A DNA stretch of 64,000 nucleotides from Pseudogymnoascus destructans (Eukaryota; Ascomycota; Leotiomycetes; Thelebolales; Thelebolaceae). Below are positions 23,880 to 33,225 of this stretch, in pieces. Made by a program: the position numbers and the translations under genes. The stretch covers positions 124,001-188,000 of the forward strand of contig NW_020167544.1 in NCBI RefSeq assembly GCF_001641265.1. The letters run 5' to 3'. The notes below the pieces were generated by a model that searched no databases, was not told where the DNA came from, and saw only the letters and a list, made by a program, of their open reading frames with translations. How positions within the stretch are numbered: the stretch's first letter is position 1; the number at the start of each line of letters is the position of its first letter.

Positions 23880-24410
23880 ATATCATATGTCTATTACTAT
23901 ACTTGAGGCTGTGTCTGTAGACAGAAAAGTCATACCACCTATACTTATCATTCCGGGCAAAATATACATGGATTCTTGGTACCACGCCAACCTTCAAGGC
24001 ATAGAGCTGATCATGCTCTCTAACACTAGATTTTCAAACAGCCAGCTTGCCTTACAGTAGCTAGAGCACTTTGCAGAGCATACTCCCTATGAGAAAATGA
24101 AGGTTCTACTAGATGTAAGCCATACAAGCGATGATTTTATCATTACTACAGAAAAACATAATATTATCATATACACGTTCCCATCCCATCTTATGGCAGC
24201 AAGCACAGTCTCTCTGTCCTAGTGCTTATACAGCTAGAAGATCCCTATATCTAGTGGCTATAAAATATAAGTGATATGGATGTTATGTATGACCTATAGT
24301 GCTTTATGAGGGATCTTACTAAAATGTAGCTATAGACTTTTAAGGAGTCTACAATTATATCAGCTTTCTAGAAAGCAGGAATTTAGCTAGTAAGCCACGT
24401 TATAGCTCTT
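23880..24410 (+). pseudogene. Fot1/pogo-type transposase relic
   Basis: In one frame the A+T-rich sequence reads MSITILEAVSVDRK, then PGKIYMDSWYH, TRFSNSQLALQ-stop-LEHFAEH, KVLLDVSHTSDDF and, near 24340, TFKESTIISAFQKAGI. The order and spacing fit the DDE domain and C-terminal part of Fot1/pogo transposases. TAG stops and loss of conserved acidic residues show an old, heavily mutated copy; the TA-rich composition fits repeat-induced point mutation. Confidence 0.7.
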
Positions 24411-24474
24411 GCAAAGCTACATACGTACTCATAGCCTGCTCCTATGCCCATGACTACTGTAATGATGTATGGTT

Positions 24475-27400
24475 CAGTGTGGCCAATAGTTTATCAGTTT
24501 ATCAGTTTAACCAGTCCAGTCCAGTCCAGTTCAGTCCAGTTTAAGGTTTCAACAGTTCAGTTCAGTTCAGTTTAGCAAAATTTATATCAGTTCAGTTCAG
24601 TCCAAACTATTAGTTCCAATCACGTGGGAAGTCAAGTGCTAGGCTTGTTGGGAATCGGAACGGGAGCTGAGGGATTCCGGGTTTTTGGCCTAGAAGTTTG
24701 GTAATCCCCACCGAGGGGGCCAGCGTTCCATGGCCCTTAGCGGGGCAGGTGAAAACTCTGTACCCAACAGTGGGCATACGGAGGATTACGGTAATTACTG
24801 TAGGGCCCCAAAACGCCCATAAATAGTGAGTAGGCCATTAGAATAGTTAGAATCAATTGACCCGAATGCTGTAATCTATTGTCGAAGCCTTCTTGCCCAT
24901 TGCGCAAAACCTGAAGGTCCGACTGACAAAACCGCCACACGATTTGTGCACGGTGACAATTTTTCGGTCCTTCCCCCAACAGGCTGCTCTCCACAGCTAC
25001 GTGGAAGCCTAGACAGTGACCACTGCTGCCTATCGTACCTACCAATCTTGTTCACTATTCTTTCGTCTGCTGCTATTCATTTTTCATACCTAGATTCCTT
25101 GGTTACAATTCAGTACTACAATATAAACCACTATGGCCTCCCAACAGTCTGATAGCTTGTCAATCATTGACAGCGGACAATCTAGAGCACCTTGTTCATC
25201 CTCTCTCTCAACTCCTACACAAAAACGCGATTGCAGATCAAAGATATGGGACTACAATGAAACCTCACGGGAGACACGTATTACCAACTCAAGTGGAAAG
25301 ATGCTCTGGCGATGCAAGCTATGTCACAAAGAGTATCTGGAGTCTGGAGGCACTGCTAATATATCGAGTCATTTAATAAAGGCTCATAGCGTCGATATAA
25401 TGTCTTCACAAGCCGCGAAAGTCCTCTCCCGGCAAACCAGCATTAAAGAAGCTATGGACCGGGGCCAAGAGACTAGCTATAAACGCCGCCGCCTAGCTGA
25501 AGAGCCAGATACGGAGCATACGATGGATCCTGCAGTACTAGAGCACCTTTACGTGCGGTGGATAGCTGCTTTTCGTATGGTTTCCCGAGAGGAATTTAGG
25601 GCATTTCTTCATTACCTTAATCCAGAAGTGGATGTTTGGCTTCCTGATTCGCATATGTCAATACAAGCGTGGACGCTCCGTACGTATGAAAATGAGCAAC
25701 TACGGATACAACAGAAGGTCCAATCTGCACTCTCCAAAGTCCACTTTACTGTAGATCTTTGTCCTCCCCTAATTCCCTAGCGATTCTTGGAATGATTGCG
25801 CATTATATCAGTGAAAATGGGGAGTTGACACATTCTGTACTTGCCTTAAAGGAGATAGAGGGAAAACATTAAGAATGAGTTTAGGAGAGAATCAAGCGCA
25901 GATCATTATGCAGGTCATTAGTGACTATGGGATTGCTTCAAAGGTTGGATACTTTGTAATGGACAATGCAGACAATAATGATACAATGACGGTGTCTTTA
26001 TCTGAGAGTCTGTATAAATCATTCTCATGTTTTAGACTTTAGTTAACTCATTTTACAGTGCTCTTGGATCAGTACAAAATCTACTACAACCCACTTTCTC
26101 ACAGGCTTCGGTGTAATGGCCACATCATCAATCTGGCAGCCCAAGCCTTTCTCTTTCAAACTGAGGATGAAGCTCTTGCAGAAGAGAACAATACAAAGCT
26201 ATTGTCGCTCCCCACAGAAGCTGAAATGGCACGGTGGAGAAAGAAAGGGCCACTTGGCAGGCTACATAACATTGTAGTTCATATACAAAGGAGCCCGCAA
26301 CGGATCGCTAGATTTCAAGAGCTTAGCGGAGGCCGTAACCTTGCACGGGACAACTCGACACGGTGGAACTCTTGGTACAAAATGATCAGCACTGCTATAA
26401 TTCTCAAAATGCCTGTCAATCTCTATTGTCATCAATATAAAGAGAACGACCGCGACTTATTGTCAGAGCAGGACTAGATTGAGCTTCAAAAGCTTCAGGA
26501 CTTTCTCCTGTTTTTTCTCCACGCCACACTTTCTACAGAAGCTCGTGGTGACACAATCGATAAAGTACTGCTATCAATGGACTTTCTGCTTGAGCAGTTT
26601 GAAGACGCTAAGCGAGTATATGCTGAGGATCCTTTTATGAGTCCTTGCTGCAACACAGGGTGGGCCAAGTTGGATAAGTACTACACCCTCACCGACAGAT
26701 CTCCTGTTTATATTGCAGCCTTAGTATTATGTCCACAATGGAAATGGGATTATATTTAAAGTAGCTGGCCGAAGGAATGGCATGCCGATTGTAAGGCAAA
26801 GATGCAGGAGTTCTGGGAGTCAGATTACAAGTCGACTGCAGTTTCAGTGCCTACGCAAGCATCCCAGGCAACAGAGTCAGCAAATTCTGGGGTCTCTAAT
26901 TCCTTTACACAATATATTCAGCGGAAGCAACAAACCGGCCTCGAAAGCGATGAATATGCAAAGTATTTACAAGCCCCAACACTTCCAGAAGTCAGGGACC
27001 CATGGTCTTGGTGGTTGGAACCAACACAACGACTAACCTACCCAAACCTTAGCCGCATGGCCTTGGATATGTTGTCGATTCCAGCAATGTCAGCAGAGCC
27101 GGAGCGTCTCTTTTCAGCCTGTAAAATCACTCTTACTGACCGCAGGAATCAGCTAGGCATCGAGTCTATTCAGGCGATTGAGTGTTGCAAGTCGTGGTTG
27201 TGCCGGGGGAGCATACCATATGTGGATGATCTTGAAGTGCCTTCTGACCTGTTGGTCATTGATAGATCAGTTCTACTTCAGCCATACTAGTCTAGCTGTA
27301 TCCGGCAGATCATGGACTGCAATTTGAACTAGTTTTAAGTTATTTGAGGTGTTGACTATTGAGTTATTGCATGTTGAAGTTATTGGTGTTTACCATATGG

Positions 27401-27925
27401 AATCACGTGTACAAACTATTAGTTTATCAGTGTTGGAACAGGAAGTACCGTGGTACGGGATCACACACAAATCATGTGGTTTCTCCAGTGGTCGGGACTT
27501 CTCACGGGTGCAACGGGGCAGGAGTTCTCACACAGTATATAGCTTACTATAGCAAAATAAGATCGATTGATTAACTACACTATCTAATGGGCCTACGTGG
27601 CTATTTGTAGGCCTTTCGGAGGTTCTGCTTCGACCCCCCAAAAGCCCCCTATTCTGGTGGCTTCAGAGCTGAAACCCCAGTTGAGACTGTGGTGGTTTCC
27701 AGCACCGGTCGGAGATCCTGGGATGCCGTAGTGGATTATAGGGCCAAATACCACCGTATCCCAGCGCCCACGGCCTACTCTCCAACAATCAGTTTATCAG
27801 TCCGTTTATCAGTGAGTTCAAGCCAAATGTTATCAGTTCAGTTTGAGATCTCGACAGTTCAGTTCAGTTCAGTTTGACCCTCTAAACTGAACTGAACTGA
27901 ACTGTTTGGACTATTGGCCACACTG
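24475..27925 (+). mobile_element. Complete but inactive hAT element 2 with terminal inverted repeats
   Basis: The ends are inverted copies starting CAGTGTGGCCAATAGT (24475 on the plus strand, and its complement ending at 27925). Both subterminal zones (24488-24620 and 27785-27910) are packed with CAGTTCAGTTCAGT-type repeats in opposite orientation. Total length is 3,451 bp and one transposase gene lies inside. The flanking 8-mers (GTATGGTT and AATCTTGA) are not alike, so no target duplication is visible. Confidence 0.85.
25133..27290 (+). pseudogene. hAT transposase 2, inactivated
   Basis: The N-terminus (25133-25780) has a BED-type zinc finger (WRCKLCHKEY ... ISSHLIKAH). The frame shifts near 25770; the new frame still reads FVMDNADNND. 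After a likely intron ending near 26058 it continues with RCNGHIINLAAQAFLF and DNSTRWNSWYKM. It ends in the hAT dimerisation domain (LSRMALDMLSIPAMSAEPERLF). In-frame TAG at 26475 and TAA at 26757 also block translation. The family is DDE cut-and-paste transposases; this copy cannot make a full protein. Confidence 0.88.
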
Positions 27926-28465
27926 AATCTTGAACTAGGCGCCTCTCAACAGGTCTCGTTCACGATTTCCGTAGAGGGACTGGGCTACTACGTCAATGGA
28001 AAGAAGCAAGTCGATGCAGACACCTTTTTGGGTTGGTTCGAGCTCTGATGACGCGGATCTACAATCTAGACTTTCTTCGCAAGCATGCAATGCATTGTGA
28101 ACGGGTACGATGTGGCATTCAGCCACCCACTGGTATGTTCGACTTGTGAATTTTAGCCGGACTGTTTAAGTTACCATACAAGCAAGTTTGAATTTCAACG
28201 AGATTAGACAGGGGCGAATCGAACATTTGGAAATACTACGCAGCATAATGATTGGGCTACAATGTCAAAAAAAAAGGGCGGCTGTGAAAGCGCCAGCTTG
28301 AATATGATGGATGAGAAATCTTGTAAATAGGTGGATTAAGGATAGTGCCTGTGTAACTAATAGTTTGAACGGTAGCTATATAACCGCTCACAGATTTGCT
28401 CTTGGATTTCTACCCTCCCATCGAGGCCTAGACGTAAATAGGGACGCCCCATAATTGTCGCGCTT
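27926..28465. other. Mostly non-coding, possible C-terminal coding remnant
   Basis: A plus-strand frame from 27932 reads QQVSFTISVEGLGYYVNGKK before a double TGA at 28047-28052. It could be the end of a gene interrupted by the hAT insertion, but I do not recognise it. The rest, up to the RiPP precursor, shows nothing. Confidence 0.35.
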
Positions 28466-28747
28466 CTATTTGTTGGAGCCAGTCCAGACGTAGGCTGAGA
28501 CGGCTGCGTCCGCGTCCACAGCAGCGTTCCGCTTCTCTTTATTGGGGGCAGTCCAGACGTAGGCCGTGGGGGGTTCGGCCACCTCCTCAACAGGACTGCG
28601 CTTCTTGCCAGACGCCAACCAGACGTAGGCGGGCGCGGGCGCGGCTGCGTCCTCACGGTTCTCTATTCCGCCATCAATGATAGGCGCACCAGAAATGAGG
28701 GCCGGGAACAACAGAGCTCCAGCAGTGAAAGCAGATGAGAATTTCAT
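28466..28747 (-). CDS. Kex2-type RiPP (dikaritin-like) precursor peptide
   Basis: Intronless 93-aa secreted precursor. Residues 1-20 form a signal peptide (MKFSSAFTAGALLFPALISG). Then come three related segments, each carrying a core AYVW (residues 40-43, 62-65, 85-88) followed by LASG, TAPN or TGSN and a basic site: KKR at 48-50, EKR at 71-73. The third ends NK-stop. Known fungal KexRiPP precursors (ustiloxin, phomopsin, asperipin families) have this plan: signal peptide, repeated short Tyr-containing cores in acidic spacers, Kex2 cleavage after KR, then oxidative macrocyclisation by UstYa-type oxidases. There are no cysteines, so it is not a typical effector. A UstYa-family gene starts 2.1 kb away in the divergent direction. 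The product is inferred: small peptides with cross-linked Tyr/Trp. An alpha-factor-like pheromone is less likely because the cores lack the usual Trp-Cys pattern. Confidence 0.78.
   Translation of the reverse strand: MKFSSAFTAGALLFPALISGAPIIDGGIENREDAAAPAPAYVWLASGKKRSPVEEVAEPPTAYVWTAPNKEKRNAAVDADAAVSAYVWTGSNK
28484..28630 (-). repeat. Three identical 12-bp core codon blocks in the RiPP precursor
   Basis: The sequence coding AYVW is the same 12 bp (GCCTACGTCTGG on the coding strand) at 28484-28495, 28553-28564 and 28619-28630, with 69- and 66-bp periods. The spacers between them differ much more. Identity at the core and divergence in the spacers fits selection on the core or recent internal duplication. 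Confidence 0.85.
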
Positions 28748-29628
28748 GGTGATGAGTATAGACCTAGTGTTGTTAGTTTATTGAATAATCAACCATGAAT
28801 GATTAGAATAGGCGTCTGGAAGAAGCAGCATACCGTAGACTTTAAGAACTGGCTTTCGGACGTGAGAAGAAAATATTTGCTGAAGAATAGAATGGGGTGC
28901 TTAGCTTTAACTTCAGGTCGTGTTAATACGGAAAGAGTCGGATATGTGAGGTGCATCTTCGGTCGTATTACTTTCCGTTGTGTTACTTTCCGTTGTGTTA
29001 CGGAGTAATCAGCTTCCTATTTCGTGATTCTGCAGCCATCTTCGCAGTTTTTATGGATTTGGAATGAGGCTATCGCTATGATAGGTAGCTAATAAACGGA
29101 GCAAAATAAACCGAGTTCTAGGCGGTTGTAATTTTCATCGTGATCACTATGCGTGATCTCGGGCATTTCCCAAGCTACACCCGTACATACACGAGCTGAC
29201 ATGCTTTCCTATCTCGTCTTCCAACAGCATTACCCCCCTCCAATTAGGGATAAGATTTACCAAGAGCTATACGTTGGATGCATATTTCTCGGGATGCTTG
29301 ATCAGGCTATATTGCAACGCATGAAAGTGGGAGGTCAATAATTACCTAGCTCGCGTGCTCAATAGTGAAACCCTTCGGATTAGCTCTGAGCCGCCATCAT
29401 CAAGATCAGAGATCGCATGATAAGATATTACAGCACCCAAGAGGTTGTATTTTATGATCCTGCATTTAAAATACAATGTTCAGTTGCTTTTCGGCCACTT
29501 TTCTTCAATGAGATATGTAACGTTGTGCCTAGTAAAAATATTCAAGCCAACCTTCCTCCCTTCTTGATCAGCATTTCTGGGTGCCACACACCAGGGTGTC
29601 CAGTGCCATTTGGAAACAAGTTTGACCG
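28748..29628. other. Promoter side of the RiPP precursor, no gene supported
   Basis: It includes the upstream region of the precursor. A plus-strand ORF at 29153-29341 contains PPPIRDKIYQELY, which resembles the PPEIRxKIYxLL motif of fungal F-box-like hypothetical proteins, but nothing else supports a gene. TTTCCGTTGTGTTAC is repeated near 28973-29000. Confidence 0.35.
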
Positions 29629-30339
29629 TTACACTGCATTTCCCCCCAGGGGTTTGAATGCAACGTCCCCAGCTCCAGAGTCAGCTTCACAGTTGATACA
29701 CCATTTGGCACATAACCTACTAACAAGCTCAGGGAACTGTGTAGCACCTCCGACACAGTCATCACATTCAACGTAGGCAAAGATCATCGAGATGCGCGGG
29801 TTTGCCATACCCGAAAACCAGTCGAAGTAGGACCGAAAGTGGTCACTAATGTCGTATTTGACTGCTTTGAGGATCTTCAAGGTGGCTGACAGGTTAGTAG
29901 TCTTGGAAGTAGGCGGGTCGGGCCTCGATGCAGGAGACAGACAACTGCATCATAAGACTCCGAGGAGCGAATGTCTTTGCTGTAAGCCTTTGGCTCGAAA
30001 CCTTTGAAGGCGGGCGAGGTCTTGTAGTGAGAAATTATGCTTTCGGCGTTAACATTAGCAAAAGCTTAGCTGAAACTTATCTGCAGTCGAATAGCTAACG
30101 CGATGTTCAAAGGGGTATCTTGCCGCATCCTGTCTTAGATAATCCTTGGTGCATATGATGGGGGGGTCAGTGGATAAAATATGCGTCTTGATGCTGTGGT
30201 CAGGACATTGTGTCGCACACTGCTGGCGCATGATATCAGTATCGAAACCCTCAGCTTTAGGATCCGTAGACCAAAGTCTGCTATTTCCCCGCTGTTTGGT
30301 TAGTAGTTGCTGAAATTTCTTATCACTTCCGATTGCCAT
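29629..30339 (-). pseudogene. Possible decayed gene of unknown family
   Basis: Starting at ATG 30339 (MAIGSDKKFQQLLTKQRGN) a frame runs 94 codons. A neighbouring frame continues with NVNAESIISHYKTSPAFKGF, and a third with ISDHFRSYFDWFSGMANPRI and a Cys-containing stretch (VECDDC, KWCINC). The protein-like quality across frame changes suggests a gene broken by indels, or one with introns I could not place. I do not recognise a family, so a role in the RiPP locus cannot be claimed. Confidence 0.3.
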
Positions 30340-30837
30340 TGGAAATATGTAAAAGCAAGAAGAAAAATGAGGAAAATGCTGGTGTTGAGCCAGGAGCTGC
30401 TGACGGGATTGAGGAAAGGGGTAGTGTTGCTAGATTTCTGGATCGACATCATGATGAAATGAGATATAGCCAAAAGTCAAGGTATGATTTTTTTTCCCAG
30501 GACGTTGCAGAGCAATTTGATGCCACATTTTAAAACGAGGGGTAAATTAACAATTATAAAATCTACGGTCTCGCCGAGAACTAATCGTTTTCTTGGGCCA
30601 TCTATGCACATCCATCGGGCAGGTCGTGCAGATACTGTACATGAAGAACCAAGATAACAAGACTCATAAGTGTCAATGTGAACATGTAAGCTGACTCTCT
30701 ATTTCAAAGCGGGGTAGGTCTCCAACTTTTGCCTGTTACACATTAATCTAATGTTACAGCCGATTCGAGTGGTGCATGTGATTATACAATTTCGTTAAAC
30801 CAAGTTCTAATTCTCACTCCGTCGTCGACCTACAACA

Positions 30838-31802
30838 ATGTCTAAATTTATCGCTAGCGATTCCCATGTCTCCTCTGAATATTCTTCAAAACATGCCGAC
30901 TCAAGCACATCTCTAATGGTCGGGGATGAAGGACTACCTTTTGATGCTGATAGTCGTGGCCAGTTTAAAGGATCACGCCGCTCTACTCGACGATGTTTTA
31001 CACCATGGCAAAACTGGCCACTTATAATTACCTTGCTGTTTCTTATTGCTGGCCTTTCAATCTGGACCCATGTAATTATTTTGGTGGGAAGGTTTCGGTG
31101 TGATTCTACGCCCGCAACTGATCATTTCGGGCCAGACTGTGAGTATATAACATATCCACGGTTTCTATCTTCATAGACTAACGCATCAGTGCCCTATTCG
31201 AGTCGAGTAACATTCCAGCCTCACAAGTTTTATGGCGGATTACCTTCCAATGCAACGGATGAGATATGGCAGAGACTGTCCCCGCGTAAGTGGATAAGCC
31301 CTCCTATTTTGAACCTACGAGATGCGAGTCCAACGCCAATGCTAATTTTTGCAAACACCAGCCGGCGACGGGATCATCGAAGTTCCAACAGAGTACACCA
31401 CCAGTCTGGCCGCCTCACTCCCTGCGCCCAACAACCCTGCCACAGCGAAAGTATACGGCGTCTCCATGTTCCACCAACTTCATTGTCTGGTAGGCCTTCC
31501 CCACGTCCCTGGCTACACAATTTGCTGATAATCTCCAGAACTTTCTTCGCACTGCCTACTACCCTGAAGGCATCACAACAATGTCCCCCGAAGAAACCCT
31601 CCTCCACCGCGACCACTGCTTGGACTATATCCGCCAGGCAATAATGTGCGCAGGCGATGTGACACTCGAGCCCCTGACAAAAGCTGGTATTAATGGCATG
31701 GGAGCTGTTCATCAATGCCGCGACTTTGATCGTATTTTCAGCTGGGCGTATGAACATGGCTTGTATAAAGCGAGGGGGTCGGACGCTAGAACACGGCAAT
31801 GA
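30838..31802 (+). CDS. UstYa-family (DUF3328) oxidase
   Basis: Four exons (30838-31138, 31190-31285, 31362-31489, 31539-31802) sum to 263 codons, giving 262 aa, the usual length for the family. There is a cytosolic N-terminus, one membrane segment near residues 61-83 (WPLIITLLFLIAG), then the lumenal domain. Both diagnostic HxxHC motifs are present: HQLHC at 170-174 and HRDHC at 198-202. UstYa-type proteins catalyse oxidative cyclisation of KexRiPP core peptides in the secretory pathway. The only candidate substrate in the window is the AYVW precursor at 28466-28747 on the opposite strand. No peptidase, methyltransferase, tyrosinase or transporter gene lies between them, so the cluster is minimal or partial. 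DUF3328 genes also occur outside RiPP clusters, so the pairing is an inference. Confidence 0.88.
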
Positions 31803-32291
31803 CATCGGGGATGAAGGTAATGGGGGTGAGCATGGCCGTTGAACGATTTTTGTAGTAGTTTTATGTCGATAACTGTAAATTTAGTTTTTGAGCTTTCAAT
31901 GATATTTAATGTTGTTTATCTACCTCCTTAATCATTTAATAGATACACTGTGTTCAAATTTAGTCGTAGTTACAAACGATCGCAATGTGGGATTCTACTT
32001 ATGGTTATAGGTGCATAAGTCTCATAAGCAGCTTCTACTCGAGGCTTAAACTACCGGCAGGATCGTCTGGATCCTTCGCACGCTGGTTGACCCAGCACTA
32101 AAAGATGAGCCACTGTAAGTATGAGTCAAAGTACAAATCGATTATTGAATCTGCCTTTAAGACACATGTAGAGCCCACTTCCCACTGTTACATTAACAAA
32201 ACCATCGCTGATATCGTTCTATCTCTTTCTATTTTCAGCACCAAAACCAACCCCGCACTGCCAACCCCGCACTGCCAACCCCGCACTCAAA
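31803..32291. other. Intergenic, no gene seen
   Basis: A+T-rich 3' flank of the UstYa gene and a 5' region ahead of a GNAT-like fragment. A short triplicated word (CCCGCACTGCCAA-like) lies at 32254-32285. Confidence 0.45.
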
Positions 32292-32459
32292 ATGACAGAC
32301 CCAAACTTCCATATTACAACCCCACGTCTATATCTCTCCCACCTCATCGCAGACAACGAAGACCGTGGGCTAAGGAGCCTGAAGTGCTTTGGCGGAGCTG
32401 AGAGCGAAGTGTGGGCTTTTCCAGGGATGGATGCAGGCTTAGAAGTATATGGGCTGTAG
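32292..32459 (+). pseudogene. N-terminal fragment of a GNAT acetyltransferase
   Basis: A 55-codon ORF opens MTDPNFHITTPRLYLSHLIA, which closely fits the start of fungal GNAT-family N-acetyltransferases (beta-1 strand TPRLxL). After about 25 residues the match ends and unrelated sequence runs to TAG. The acetyl-CoA-binding core is absent, so this is a truncated relic. Confidence 0.42.
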
Positions 32460-33225
32460 GCTGGAGTAGGTATTTAAGTTGGCCGCCGGCTGTGGAGCCC
32501 ACTATAGAATTTGTAGCGAACTTTGTTGCGATAGGGGATTAAGTGTCTTCGTTGTAGGAATTTTTATATGGCAAAATCTCTTGTCAGACGGAAGTCACTC
32601 ATACCGAGAATTGGAGTCATGAATGCACTCCCAAATCAGACTGACTTCATACTTTAGAATAACAGCCCATAGATATATCAATATCGCCTTTATATACACA
32701 AACATACCCCCCATCCTTTCATACCGCCCATCATATACCCTCCTCTCTTCCAATACTATAAAAATCCCTTTCAAATCCCCCCAAACACACCCTAGAATCC
32801 ATCCCGAACCTTTTAAAAAAGACCATCATCCCAAAAGCGTTAGCCCCACCACCCCTCTTGGCATGATCGCGCACGATCCACCCCGTCGAGACTAGGATGG
32901 ATCTGTCGCGTACACCAGATCTGAGACCAACGACGACAGCCCAACTCGGCATCATGCGAAGCGCAACCCAACAGCTTGCCCTCTCGTAAACGCTTCTTCT
33001 TTCACACTCTCTTTTTTGCGACCAGAACCTGCGACCCTTGAAGCAGTGAGTGTGGCATGGTCACCCTGCGCGCACCTGCTCCTTGCGCATAGCCTCAAAC
33101 AACAGCGACGCCATCCATCTCTCCTCCCAGCAATCGCAAACCAAACGAACGCGCCCCAGCAGCATCGACTGCAACTGCACCCTACCGAACAGATTGAACG
33201 CATCGAACACATACAAACACCCGCC
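32460..33225. other. Upstream region of the NTO1-like gene
   Basis: No gene seen. The last part is C-rich and ATG-poor, as in a long 5' leader. The long frame that opens at 33016 is in phase with the gene but lacks conserved sequence before the ATG at 33226. Confidence 0.45.

Noticed and set aside
28466..28747. Alpha-factor-like mating pheromone precursor
   Set aside because: It has a signal peptide and Kex2 sites, but the repeats lack the usual Trp-Cys-type pheromone core, and a UstYa oxidase nearby fits a RiPP better.
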